From: an uncultured Bacilli bacterium
Lineage (GTDB): Bacteria; Bacillota_I; Bacilli_A; RF39; UBA660
Assembly: GCA_934097105.1 (NCBI GenBank)
Contig: CAKONI010000004.1
Span: forward strand, 1 to 53,157
DNA length: 53,157 nt
Direction: 5' to 3'
Shown here: one piece after another, positions 33,134 to 42,310 of the stretch
Layout of the letters: the number at the start of each line of letters is the position of its first letter
Numbering within the stretch: the first letter of the stretch is position 1
Program-made: the position numbers and the translations under genes
Notes under the pieces: generated by a model
Database searches by the model: none
What the model was told of the DNA's origin: nothing
The model's input: the letters and a program-made list of their open reading frames with translations, nothing else

Positions 33134-34441
33134 TTAGAATGGTAATTTGAAATTTCCATTTGAGAATTGTTTCATCATTTTTTTACTTTGTTCAAATTGG
33201 GTAAGAAGTCTATTTACTTCTTGAATGCTTCTTCCACTACCTTTTGCTATTCTTTGCTTTCTGCTTGCCTTTATTATATCTGGATTTTTTCTTTCGCGTG
33301 GTGTCATTGAAAGTATTATTGCTTCGACATGGGCAAGATCTTTTGGATCTATATTTATATTGTTAAGTCCCATTTTTTTGGCTCCTGGAAGTAGTTTTAG
33401 GATTGATTCTATTGAACCTAGTTTTTTTATTTGTTTCATTTGTGATAGGAAATCTTCTAAGTCGAATTTTCCACTTCTCATTTTTTTAAGGGATTTTTCG
33501 GCTTCTTTTTCGTCTATTACTTCGTTTGCTTTGTCTACTATTGATAAGATGTCTCCCATACCAATTATTCTAGATGCCATTCTATCTGGATAAAAGTAGT
33601 CTAGTCCATCTAGTTTTTCGGAAATTCCAATAAATTTTATTGGAACGTTTGTTAAATGTCTTACGGAAAGAGCAACTCCTCCTCTGGTATCGCCATCTAA
33701 CTTGGTAAGGATTACTCCGGTTAAATCTAGTTTTTCGTTAAATCCTGTGATTACATTGATTGCGTCTTGTCCCATCATTGAGTCTATTACTAATAATATT
33801 TCTTCTGGTTTTACTTCATCTTTTATGCATATTAGTTCGTCCATTAGGCTTTCGTCTATATGAAGTCTTCCGGCAGTATCTATTAGAACGTAATCGTAGC
33901 CATTTTCTTTGGCGTATTCTATGGCATTTTTACTTATTATTGAAGGGTCTTTTTTTCCCTCTGAGTAGACTTCTATGCCAAGTTCTTTCCCTATTTGTTT
34001 TAGTTGATCGATTGCTGCGGGTCTATATACATCACAGGCTACTAGAAGTGGTTTTTTCTTGTTTTTCTTTCTAAGTAAATTGGCAAGTTTTCCAATTGTA
34101 GTAGTTTTACCGCTTCCTTGAAGCCCCACTAACATAAGGCAAGCAGGATTTCCTACTGTATTAAGTGGTGCGTTTTCTCCGCCTAGAAGTTCTTCTAATT
34201 CGTCTCTAATTATTCCTACGAACATTTCTCCTGGAGATAGGCTCTTTTTTACTTCTTCTCCTAGGGCTTTTTCTTTTACTTTATTTGTAAATTCTCTGAC
34301 TACTTTATAGTTTACGTCTGCTTCGAGTAGAGCAAGTCTTACTTCTCTAAGCATTGGATCTATATTTTCTTCTGTTATTTTTCCGTGTCCTTTTATATTT
34401 TTTATGACTTTTTCTAGTCTATCGCTTAATCCTTCAAACAT
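33134..34441 (-). CDS. ffh: Signal recognition particle protein Ffh
   Basis: Ffh binds 4.5S/6S RNA and signal sequences and brings ribosomes to FtsY. The 435-residue protein has the N domain, the GTPase G domain with GLQGSGKTTTIGKLA, CDVYRPAAIDQL, DTAGR and TKLDGDTRGG, and the Met-rich M domain (IKKLGSIESILKLLPG, SMTPRERKNP, GSGRSIQEVN). I chose the ATG at 34439-34441 (MFEGLSDRLEK), where family members begin and GGGTGAT lies upstream; the longer frame adds 20 unlike residues. The usual upstream partner ylxM is not here. Confidence 0.96.
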   Translation of the reverse strand: MFEGLSDRLEKVIKNIKGHGKITEENIDPMLREVRLALLEADVNYKVVREFTNKVKEKALGEEVKKSLSPGEMFVGIIRDELEELLGGENAPLNTVGNPACLMLVGLQGSGKTTTIGKLANLLRKKNKKKPLLVACDVYRPAAIDQLKQIGKELGIEVYSEGKKDPSIISKNAIEYAKENGYDYVLIDTAGRLHIDESLMDELICIKDEVKPEEILLVIDSMMGQDAINVITGFNEKLDLTGVILTKLDGDTRGGVALSVRHLTNVPIKFIGISEKLDGLDYFYPDRMASRIIGMGDILSIVDKANEVIDEKEAEKSLKKMRSGKFDLEDFLSQMKQIKKLGSIESILKLLPGAKKMGLNNINIDPKDLAHVEAIILSMTPRERKNPDIIKASRKQRIAKGSGRSIQEVNRLLTQFEQSKKMMKQFSNGNFKLPF

Positions 34442-34517
34442 TATATCACCCTTTAATAATTGTACTAAATTTGAAGTGAAATGTCTATTGTTAAGTCCCA
34501 TTTTTTTATAAAAAAAA

Positions 34518-34540
34518 GGATTATAGTAATTCTATATCCT
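34518..34540 (-). terminator. Terminator after the 34521-35108 gene
   Basis: AGGATTATAG (34518-34527) pairs with most of 34531-34540, followed by eight T on the minus strand. It overlaps the end of the upstream coding frame. Confidence 0.65.
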
Positions 34541-35108
34541 CTTCTTCTTGTTCTTCTTTCTTTTCTATAGGTTCTTCTTTTGGTTTTATTGGCTCTTTGA
34601 TGATTTCTTCTTTTTTTATTTCTTTATTGTATTCAGTATTATTAAATTCTAAATCAAAGGCATTGATTGTTGGTAGTACTTCTGTTATATCTTCTTTTTC
34701 TGGTTCGTCTATATTTGCTATGTTTGCATCTACCAAAGGAATTTCGATTTTTTCGTTATTTTCTATAGTATTTACTGGTTCTTCTTTTTCTTTAGTTTCA
34801 GTTATATTTTCGTTTTCAATAGTGTTTGCATTGTTATTCATAACGTCGTTGATACCCATATTGGTGGGAACGTTATAGGGTTCTGGCACTTCTTTTGGGC
34901 GATCTTCAACGCTAGTAATTGGCGTTATGTTGTTTTCTTCATTTGGTTGCATGTTGTTTTCGCTATTATATATACTTAAACTTGTAGCATCTACTGCTTT
35001 TGTTTCTGATCTATATGCTATTATTATTATAATTATTGAAATTAGTATTAAACCAACACCAATTGTTATTAAAATTCCTGGGAATTCTATAAGTGTGTTT
35101 AAATCCAT
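34521..35108 (-). CDS. Membrane-anchored acidic protein, unknown
   Basis: A 195-residue protein with a short N-terminus, one strong membrane helix (about 11-31, rich in Ile) and a long tail rich in Glu, Asn, Lys and Pro with no predicted fold; the end is highly acidic (EEQEEEDIELL). I do not recognise a family. GAGGAG precedes the ATG. It follows the M16 peptidase genes, where Bacillus has rodZ-like ymfM some genes on, but it lacks the helix-turn-helix of RodZ. It may be a division or wall scaffold; this is only inference. Confidence 0.7.
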   Translation of the reverse strand: MDLNTLIEFPGILITIGVGLILISIIIIIIAYRSETKAVDATSLSIYNSENNMQPNEENNITPITSVEDRPKEVPEPYNVPTNMGINDVMNNNANTIENENITETKEKEEPVNTIENNEKIEIPLVDANIANIDEPEKEDITEVLPTINAFDLEFNNTEYNKEIKKEEIIKEPIKPKEEPIEKKEEQEEEDIELL

Positions 35109-35187
35109 GAAATCAACTCCTCTTTATTCTACTTAAATCATATCAAAAAGCAAGTAAAAATGCAATGTTTTTTTGACATTTTATTTT

Positions 35188-36477
35188 CTACTTTACTATA
35201 TTTCTGTTAAGTTTTGGTGTCATTTTTACTGTTGATTTAGTATTAAAGATAATTTTTTCTTTTATTTCTTTTAATTTATTGAAGTCTAATTTTTTAATTA
35301 TTTCAATTTTATTTGGTATAAATTTTTCATAATCTAACACATCATCTAGGATTGAATATAGGATGCTGTTTATATTTGAAATTGTTTTTACTTCACTTGC
35401 TATCCAAGATTTTTTTTGTCTTTCGAAGTCTTCTTTGTTTATTTTTATATCTTTTAAGTAGTCATCTAATTCTTTTTCTAATTCGTCTGGTTTTTCTGAT
35501 ATGGCATCGAATTCTATTACGTAGTGGCTTTCGGTTTCTATTATTTTATAGAAACTTGATGAGAATAGTTTTTGTTTTAACCATTTTTCTCTTATTTCTG
35601 AGGTTAGTCCTAGTCCCATATTTAATAATGCATTTAAGTAAAGATCTAGTTCGAAGTTTGTTATTTTTAAATCTTTTAAAGCATTTTTATTTATTTTATA
35701 GGCTACGGCTATTTTTGTGTTATCTATATTAAATTCTATGTTTTCATATTTTTTGTAAACGTGATCTGGTTCGTTTTTGTATATTTTTTCTATTTTTTGG
35801 TTTTTGTTTTGGAAATTTTTTGTATTTTCTTTTATTATTTCTAGAGCCATTTTTGGATCGAAGTTTCCTATACTTATTATGAACATATTGTTTGGACTAT
35901 AGAAACTGTTATAACAGGTTTCTAACTCTTCTTTTGCGATTCTTTTTATGTCTTCGTCGGTTCCTATTACTTTGTTACGATAGGGATCGTTTACGAAGAC
36001 ATTTTCTTTTATTTTTTCACTTAGTACTCTGTTTGGATTATCTTTATACATGCTTGCTTCTTCTAGTATTATTCCTTGTTCTTTTTTTACTAGATCTTCT
36101 GTTAGGGTAAGGCCTTGAATCCAGTTTACTAAATAGGTTAGATTTTTTTTGTAACTTTTGTTTCCATATATGTAATAACTTGTAAAGTCGTGTGATGTTG
36201 AGGCGTTTACGTCTGTTCCAAATTTTTCATAGAATGTGAAAGGATTTTCTTTTTCTTTTTCGAATAGTTTATGTTCTAGAAAGTGGGCTATTCCTGTTGG
36301 AGTTTGAATTTGTTTTCCATCTATAGAGAATTCTATGTTTCTTCCTCCGTATTTTGTTACGAACATACATGTATAACTTTTTTTTGTTTTTAGTGGCACT
36401 AAAAATACTTCTAGGCCATTTTCTAATTTTTCGTAATATAATTTTTCTTTGAAGTTGTTTATGTTTATTTTTTCCAT
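35188..36477 (-). CDS. M16 zinc peptidase, YmfH type
   Basis: A 429-residue pitrilysin-family peptidase. The inverted zinc motif HFLEH lies near residue 70 with the later Glu in KKEQGIILEE, so this is the catalytic partner. I chose the ATG at 36475-36477 because GGGAGA lies just before it. It begins one base past the stop codon of the YmfF-like gene. M16 enzymes of this class act as pairs, one active and one inactive. The order ftsK - deoD - ymfF - ymfH resembles the spoIIIE-ymfF-ymfH region of Bacillus. The substrate is unknown. Confidence 0.88.
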   Translation of the reverse strand: MEKININNFKEKLYYEKLENGLEVFLVPLKTKKSYTCMFVTKYGGRNIEFSIDGKQIQTPTGIAHFLEHKLFEKEKENPFTFYEKFGTDVNASTSHDFTSYYIYGNKSYKKNLTYLVNWIQGLTLTEDLVKKEQGIILEEASMYKDNPNRVLSEKIKENVFVNDPYRNKVIGTDEDIKRIAKEELETCYNSFYSPNNMFIISIGNFDPKMALEIIKENTKNFQNKNQKIEKIYKNEPDHVYKKYENIEFNIDNTKIAVAYKINKNALKDLKITNFELDLYLNALLNMGLGLTSEIREKWLKQKLFSSSFYKIIETESHYVIEFDAISEKPDELEKELDDYLKDIKINKEDFERQKKSWIASEVKTISNINSILYSILDDVLDYEKFIPNKIEIIKKLDFNKLKEIKEKIIFNTKSTVKMTPKLNRNIVK

Positions 36478-36478
36478 T

Positions 36479-37729
36479 TTATCTCCCAATTTCTTCTGCT
36501 AAAAGTATGGTGTCTATATTTATTTTATTTGCTACTTTTATTATGCTTTCTTTGTCTATTTTTTGTATATTTTCTTTTTGTGTTTCGTATAATTCTCCGT
36601 CAAAATATAGGTAATTGAAGTAATAGTCTACAATTGAACCTTGGTAATCTGTTATTTCTTTTAAGGTGCTTAGTAATACTTCTTTGGCATTTTTTACGTC
36701 TCTTAAGGAGAAATTTCCTTTTTTCATTTCTTCTATTTCTTTTAAAACTTCTTCTTTTACTCGTTGGAAGTTTTCTTTTGATATTCCTGCTTGTATTAGG
36801 AATATTCCGTCTATTCTATTTATTCTTGAGGTTATGTTATAGGTATACGAGTGTTTTTCTCTTACGTTTTTAAATAGTTTTGAGTTTGGTGAACTTCCTA
36901 GTATGATGTTGTAAGCAAGGGATGCGTATTTTTTTTCAAAGTTGGTTAAATTCTTTATGGAACTTCCCATTATTAGTGTTGATTGTGAGTAATCTGTTTT
37001 TTTGATTTCTTCGCTGTAGTCTTTTTCATATGATAGGTAGAAGTCTTTTACTTTGTTTTGGGTTCCTTTTAAGAGAAATTTGTCTTCGATTAGTTTTTCC
37101 ATATTATTAAAGTCTATATCTCCGAGTACTAGTATATCTATATTGTTTGTGCTATAAAATGTTTTATAGAATTCATATAGGTTTTCTGGTGTTATTTTTT
37201 CTAGATCCTCTATTTTTCCTTCTGCTTTGTAGGTGTATATTTTTTCTCCTAGAAGTTTTTTATATTCTGTGAAACTATAGTAACTTGGATTTTCTTTTTG
37301 TCCTTGCAGATATAATTTTAATTTTTCATAGGTTATTTCAAATCCTTGTTTATTGAATTTTTCGTCTTCTATATTTGGTTTTTTTAATATTTCCATGAAG
37401 AAATCTAGGCTTTCTTTTAGGAGACCTTTATTAGTATATTTTTCGTCTATTACTGAAATGTTCATTTCTAGAAACATGTATCTACCTTTTCTATAGACGT
37501 TTGACCAAATACTTGCGCCATATAGATCTTGTCTTTTTTTTACTATTTCTTTTTCTGTTTTATATTTGTTTGATGAAAAAAGAAGATTGTCCGCTAATAG
37601 GCTTCTTTTGGTTAGTTCTTCTTCTTTGATTTCTTTCCAAAATATTATCTTAAATAGTGTTGTTTTAAAGTTTTTGTTTTTTATTAGATGTAAGTTGTAA
37701 CCATCTTTTTGGATATTTTTAATGTCCAT
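36479..37729 (-). CDS. M16 peptidase-like protein, YmfF type (inactive partner)
   Basis: A 416-residue M16-fold protein. The place of the zinc motif reads LLADNLLFSS, with no HxxEH, so it should not bind zinc itself. It keeps M16 features: RQDLYGASIWSNVYRKGRY, YSFTEYKKLLG, NIDILVLGDID and the C-terminal half with REKHSYTYNITSRIN. It is followed directly by the catalytic YmfH-type gene, with which it likely forms a heterodimer. Confidence 0.85.
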   Translation of the reverse strand: MDIKNIQKDGYNLHLIKNKNFKTTLFKIIFWKEIKEEELTKRSLLADNLLFSSNKYKTEKEIVKKRQDLYGASIWSNVYRKGRYMFLEMNISVIDEKYTNKGLLKESLDFFMEILKKPNIEDEKFNKQGFEITYEKLKLYLQGQKENPSYYSFTEYKKLLGEKIYTYKAEGKIEDLEKITPENLYEFYKTFYSTNNIDILVLGDIDFNNMEKLIEDKFLLKGTQNKVKDFYLSYEKDYSEEIKKTDYSQSTLIMGSSIKNLTNFEKKYASLAYNIILGSSPNSKLFKNVREKHSYTYNITSRINRIDGIFLIQAGISKENFQRVKEEVLKEIEEMKKGNFSLRDVKNAKEVLLSTLKEITDYQGSIVDYYFNYLYFDGELYETQKENIQKIDKESIIKVANKINIDTILLAEEIGR

Positions 37730-37762
37730 TTCATCACCCTCTTTTATTATGGATTGTTTTTG

Positions 37763-38455
37763 TTATTTTATGGCTTCTAGGGCCAATTTTATTGCTTTTT
37801 CAAAGCCTTTTTCTCTTTCTTCAGGTTTTAGGCTTTCTCCTTTTAAAGTATCGGATACTGTTAGGATAGATGTTGCTTCTTTTTTTAGGGAATTTGCTAC
37901 TAAGAGAAGTGCGAAACTTTCCATTTCAAGTCCTAAAGATGAGTATGCTTTTTTGTTTTCTTTGTTTGTTGTTTTATAAAATACGTCGCTTGTATATATT
38001 TTTCCTTTGTTTATTTGAATGTTTTGACTATTTGCTGTCTTTATTATTAGATCGTTTAAATAGGTGCTTGATTTTATTTGTTTTTTTCTTTTTTCCATGT
38101 ATGAGTGTGAGAAGTTTGAGGAGGTTTCGGCGGATAGTGCTAGTAATATGTCATTTAGTTTTATATTAGTTTGCATTGATTTACATGATCCTACTCGTAT
38201 TATTTTTTCTACGTCATAAAACTTAAATAGTTCATAGGCATAGATTGACATGCTTGGCATTCCCATTCCTGAGGGCACTACTGAAATTTTTTTATTTTTA
38301 TAGGTTCCTGTGTAGGCGGTCATACCTCTTACGTCGTTTATTAGTTTTGGGTTTTCTAAAAAGTTTTCGGCAATATATTTTGCTCTTTTTGGATCTCCGG
38401 GCATTATTACTAGTTTTTCTATCTCACCTTTTTTGGCGTTTATATGGGGCGTCAT
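37763..38455 (-). CDS. deoD: Purine nucleoside phosphorylase, DeoD type
   Basis: A 230-residue enzyme of the hexameric DeoD family. It splits purine (deoxy)nucleosides with phosphate into base and sugar-1-phosphate. The marks are MPGDPKRAKYIAE at the phosphate site, the SGMGMPSMSIYAYEL segment, IIRVGSCK, and LEMESFALL with the ribose-binding Glu, followed by TVSDTL with the catalytic Asp. The length is normal. The ATG has AGGAGG upstream and the gene begins nine bases after ftsK, so they share a transcript. Confidence 0.95.
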   Translation of the reverse strand: MTPHINAKKGEIEKLVIMPGDPKRAKYIAENFLENPKLINDVRGMTAYTGTYKNKKISVVPSGMGMPSMSIYAYELFKFYDVEKIIRVGSCKSMQTNIKLNDILLALSAETSSNFSHSYMEKRKKQIKSSTYLNDLIIKTANSQNIQINKGKIYTSDVFYKTTNKENKKAYSSLGLEMESFALLLVANSLKKEATSILTVSDTLKGESLKPEEREKGFEKAIKLALEAIK

Positions 38456-38464
38456 ATTTCCTCC

Positions 38465-40693
38465 TTATTCGTCTTCTAATTTTACTAGGACTTCACGTGG
38501 TTTTGAGCCATTTTGGGGTCCGATTATTCCGCGTTCTTCTAATAGGTCTATGATGCGGGCTGCTCTATTGTATCCTAGTTTGAATCTTCTTTGTAATAGT
38601 GATGCACTTGCTTTTTGTTGAGTGATGACGAATTCTACTATTTCGTTGTATAGAGGGTCGTCATATTCTTCTTTTTCATTTGATATAGTGTTTTCTTTTA
38701 TTTCTGAGTCTACATTTTCAAGGTTCATGAAGTTTTGATCGAATGATGCTTTTTGCTGAGAAATGCAGTAGTCTACAACTTTTTTTATTTGTTCTTCATC
38801 TATGAAGGCTCCTTGAATTCTTTCTGGAACGTTTTCACCCATTGGTAAGAATAGCATATCTCCTTTTCCTAGAAGTTTTTCTGCTCCGACCATGTCTAGG
38901 ATGGTTCTTGAGTCTATACTTGATGATACGGCGAATGATATCCTAGATGGGATGTTTGATTTTATAAGTCCCGTGATTACATCTGTTGATGGTCTTTGGG
39001 TCGCTATTACTAAGTGGATTCCGGCGGCACGGGCCATTTGGGTAATTCTCATGATTGAGTCTTCTACTTCTTTGCCTGCTACTAACATAAGGTCTGCTAA
39101 TTCATCTACGATTACGACTATATATGGCATTTTTGTTAGTTGTTCATCTTCTGGTAATTTTTTATTTTTTTCTTCAATTATTTTATTGTATCCGGTTATA
39201 TTTTTGGTTCCTAGTTCTTCGAACAGGTCATAACGTCTTTCCATTTCACTTACTGCTCTTTTTAAGGCTACTGAGGCTTTTCTTGGATCGGTTACGACTG
39301 GTGTTAAAAGATGAGGAATTCCATTGTAGATGGAAAGTTCTACCTTTTTGGGATCGACCATTACTAGTTTTACTTCATCAGGTTTGGCTTTCATAAGGAT
39401 GGATACTAGCATTGTATTTATACAAACAGATTTTCCTGATCCTGTGGCGCCCGCTACTAAAAGGTGTGGTGTTTTGTCTATGTCGCACCATTTTACTTTT
39501 CCCATGATGTCTTTTCCGAGCGCTACGGAAAGTGGATGATTTTTAGTTTGTTTGGGCATAAGTTCTAGGGTTTCTCTTAAGGTTACTGGTTGGGCTTGTT
39601 CGTTTGGCATTTCTATACCTACGGTGCTTTTTCCTGGAATTGGTGCTTGTATTCTGATATCTTTTTTAGCGAGTGCAAGTGATATTTCTTTGTTGATTGT
39701 AAGTATTTTTGATACTCTTGTTCCTGATGATAGTGAAAGTTCATATTGGGTTACAGTTGGTCCGATATTTACTTCGACAACTTTTGCACTTATTCCAAAA
39801 TCACGAAGTACTTGTTCTAGGGATTCGATATTTTTTTCTATTTGGGTATGATCTGTAACTTTTTTCTTGTTTTTGGCTTCGGGTAATATATCTATTGGTG
39901 GAAGTGTGTAACTTCTATTAACTGGAGATGATTCTTCTTGGGCTGGTTTTTCTTTTTTATCATCTTTTATTTTTGTTAGTTCTTTTATGTCGTGTACTAC
40001 TATTTTTTCGTCATTGTGATCTACAATTTTTGGTTCTTCTTTTGATAAGGAAGCGCTTTCTTTTATTTTTTCCTCTTTTTCTTTTGGCGTACGTTTTAGG
40101 CTTTTGGCTTTTTCTTTTCCTTTATCTAGAATGTCTTTGATGCTTAGGCCTGTGAAAATCATAAAGCCTGAGACAAGCAGAATTGGTACGACTACTTTTG
40201 TTCCTTGAGCATCGAATAAGGCATAGAAAAGTGATGAGAAAATGGCTCCGAATATTCCTCCGCCTGTATTTGATAGGGCTGCGTTAAATACTCCAGTTTG
40301 AACACTTTTGTTCATAATTTTTTCTATTCCTAGCATTAAGTAATCTATGGTTTCTGTAAAAATTTTGCTTGGATTTATGTTGTCTAGGACATAGTTTTGA
40401 TGCATTAGAACTGTAAGGCCAATTACAAAAAGATAAACTCCGATCATTTTTGAGGATAGAAAGTTTATACTTTTTCTATTTACAATTATAAAGATTCCTG
40501 ATATAAGGAGTACTATTAGTAAGAAAAAATATAGGTTTCCAACTAAAAATAGAGAAAATGATGCGACTACTCTACCAGCAAATCCATATTTTCCTATTCC
40601 TAGTATTGCTAATAATATAAAAAGGATTCCATAAAGTTCTATTAAATAAGATGGTTTTTTGTCTTTTGCTTTTCTTGATTTTTTTTTGGCCAT
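38465..40693 (-). CDS. ftsK: DNA translocase FtsK/SpoIIIE
   Basis: A 742-residue translocase that pumps chromosomal DNA through the division septum. Four or five membrane helices (about 20-185) and a charged linker are followed by the motor: VVEVNIGPTVTQYEL, Walker A GATGSGKSV, Walker B VVIVDELADLM, ATQRPSTDVITG, and the C-terminal winged-helix gamma domain (about 675-735: RRFKLGYNRAARI, LLEERGIIGP) that reads polar DNA motifs. The linker is short, as in SpoIIIE. GGAGTG precedes the ATG; an extended -10 box lies at 40717-40725. Confidence 0.97.
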   Translation of the reverse strand: MAKKKSRKAKDKKPSYLIELYGILFILLAILGIGKYGFAGRVVASFSLFLVGNLYFFLLIVLLISGIFIIVNRKSINFLSSKMIGVYLFVIGLTVLMHQNYVLDNINPSKIFTETIDYLMLGIEKIMNKSVQTGVFNAALSNTGGGIFGAIFSSLFYALFDAQGTKVVVPILLVSGFMIFTGLSIKDILDKGKEKAKSLKRTPKEKEEKIKESASLSKEEPKIVDHNDEKIVVHDIKELTKIKDDKKEKPAQEESSPVNRSYTLPPIDILPEAKNKKKVTDHTQIEKNIESLEQVLRDFGISAKVVEVNIGPTVTQYELSLSSGTRVSKILTINKEISLALAKKDIRIQAPIPGKSTVGIEMPNEQAQPVTLRETLELMPKQTKNHPLSVALGKDIMGKVKWCDIDKTPHLLVAGATGSGKSVCINTMLVSILMKAKPDEVKLVMVDPKKVELSIYNGIPHLLTPVVTDPRKASVALKRAVSEMERRYDLFEELGTKNITGYNKIIEEKNKKLPEDEQLTKMPYIVVIVDELADLMLVAGKEVEDSIMRITQMARAAGIHLVIATQRPSTDVITGLIKSNIPSRISFAVSSSIDSRTILDMVGAEKLLGKGDMLFLPMGENVPERIQGAFIDEEQIKKVVDYCISQQKASFDQNFMNLENVDSEIKENTISNEKEEYDDPLYNEIVEFVITQQKASASLLQRRFKLGYNRAARIIDLLEERGIIGPQNGSKPREVLVKLEDE

Positions 40694-40716
40694 TTTATCA
40701 CTCCTACTCTATTTAC

Positions 40717-40725
40717 ATTATAACA
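40717..40725 (-). promoter_or_regulatory. Extended -10 box of ftsK
   Basis: TGTTATAAT on the minus strand (40717-40725), an extended -10 element, about 24 bases before the ftsK ATG. No clear -35 box. Confidence 0.5.
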
Positions 40726-40784
40726 CAACAAGTTTTGTAAATACTAGTACTTTTTATAAAATATTTTTTGGTTATTTACATATT

Positions 40785-40821
40785 AAAAGTCATAAATATT
40801 TTTGTAATATCTATGACTTTT
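40785..40821 (-). terminator. Hairpin after the envelope operon
   Basis: AAAAGTCATA (40785-40794) pairs perfectly with TATGACTTTT (40812-40821) around a 17-base loop. It lies 59 bases past the stop at 40880 on the minus strand. The T-run is short, so it is a weak terminator. Confidence 0.45.
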
Positions 40822-40879
40822 GTATTAATATTATAGATTTAATTTAAAGGATAAAACTTTATTTTTTATTTATCATTAT

Positions 40880-41686
40880 TTATCTTGTAGAACTTTTTTG
40901 AATAGTTGGACTCATGAATCCATATGCTACAGTTTTTAATGGTTCTTCGTCCATTTTTTCTATTTTGTCATCTATATATTTTATGCTAGATGCTAAACTA
41001 CTTTTGTAATCTTCTATTTGAAGTTTTGTTACGTCTTCTGGAACGTTTGGCACTTTATCTACATTTTTAAATAATGTTAACATGTTAGTGTATTTTTCTT
41101 TGGCTCCTAGATCTTGTAGTGTATATAAATCTTCAATTACTAGATTTTTTATTTCTTTATCGCCTGTACTATTTTTGTAGTTATTTATTCTGCCATTGTA
41201 TATAACTGTTGCATTACTGTTTGTAAGTTCTTCGTATTCTTCTTTTTGAAGACTGCTGTATATTTTTAATGAATATAAATATAATTTATAGATTGGGTCG
41301 TTTAATATTTTATCTTCATTTGTATTTTCATCTACTTGGAATGGAACTTTGGCATGTAAAAATATATCGCTATCTTCATTTTGACAATATGGTAAGATAT
41401 CATAGCCTTCTATTTCACATTTTCTGTATTCTCCATCTCCATTTACTAGTTCTTTTTTAAAATTATCTTCCCACATGAGTAAACTGTCACAAGCTTCTAT
41501 AAATTCTTCTGGTGAGTAATTTTTATTTGCATAGCTTTCTTTTATGTTTCTAGCGCATTCTATTTTTAAATTGTTAAGCATATTTTCAAGTCTTACAATT
41601 TTTTTTGCTTGTGTGTCATATAGTCTTGGTTTTTCGTTTAAGATGTCTTCTAATCTTTTGGTATAGTATTTATAATCTTTTTCCAT
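40880..41686 (-). CDS. Unknown protein of the envelope operon
   Basis: A 268-residue protein, mostly helical and charged, with no signal peptide or membrane helix. It starts MEKDYKYYTKRLEDILNEKP, has three Cys, and a region reading FLHAKVPFQVDENTNED. I do not recognise a family. It begins three bases after the stop codon of the membrane protein at 41690 and is the last gene of a run that includes the LTA synthase and YihY genes. Cotranscription suggests an envelope role, by position only. Confidence 0.65.
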   Translation of the reverse strand: MEKDYKYYTKRLEDILNEKPRLYDTQAKKIVRLENMLNNLKIECARNIKESYANKNYSPEEFIEACDSLLMWEDNFKKELVNGDGEYRKCEIEGYDILPYCQNEDSDIFLHAKVPFQVDENTNEDKILNDPIYKLYLYSLKIYSSLQKEEYEELTNSNATVIYNGRINNYKNSTGDKEIKNLVIEDLYTLQDLGAKEKYTNMLTLFKNVDKVPNVPEDVTKLQIEDYKSSLASSIKYIDDKIEKMDEEPLKTVAYGFMSPTIQKSSTR

Positions 41687-41689
41687 AGT

Positions 41690-42310
41690 TTACTCCATTT
41701 CATATATTTCTAATTTTTTATCATTATGAAGTAGTTTTACTACTACTTCTTTTGGATAGTCTAAATCTTTTTTATATTCTAGATTTACTGTTACTACATA
41801 TGCATTGTCGTCTTTTACGTTTTTTTTGTCTAGTTTTTCTGTTTTTATTTCTTTTACGCTTGAATTTGTTACTTCGGGTAGTTCTTGTTTTCTATCACCG
41901 GATACGTTAATTTCTATATATTTATAAACTGTGTCTGAAGCTTTTAGGGCAAAGTTTTCTCTACTTTTTTCACTTATAAATGTTATGCCTCCGATGTCGT
42001 TTTTGGATGTTTTGCTATTTAAATCGTAGAAGTCTACTGCGAACATTTGTGATATTAGTTTTGCATATTCTTCTTCGTTTACTTTATCTGCTTTTAGTAC
42101 TTTTACTAGTTCTTTGAATAGTTGTTTGTACTGTTTTGGCTTGTTGTTTTCTAGGACGTATCCATATTCTTTTATTTCGTCTACTACTTTGACTTTATTT
42201 TCACTTTTTTTACCATTTGTTAGGATAAGTACTCCGATAAATATAATGAATGCTAATGCAAGTATTAAAAATATTACTACTTTTTTCTTTAGTTTTCTTT
42301 TTTGTTTCAT
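41690..42310 (-). CDS. Membrane-anchored extracellular protein, unknown
   Basis: A 206-residue protein with a very basic N-terminus (KQKRKLKKK), one membrane helix (about 11-30) and a soluble outer domain of about 170 residues with SGDRKQELPEV and YVVTVNLEYKKD. No lipobox Cys is present, so it is anchored by its helix. The family is unknown. Its ATG overlaps the TGA stop of the LTA-synthase gene (ATGA), which shows tight translational coupling with that enzyme. Confidence 0.72.
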   Translation of the reverse strand: MKQKRKLKKKVVIFLILALAFIIFIGVLILTNGKKSENKVKVVDEIKEYGYVLENNKPKQYKQLFKELVKVLKADKVNEEEYAKLISQMFAVDFYDLNSKTSKNDIGGITFISEKSRENFALKASDTVYKYIEINVSGDRKQELPEVTNSSVKEIKTEKLDKKNVKDDNAYVVTVNLEYKKDLDYPKEVVVKLLHNDKKLEIYEME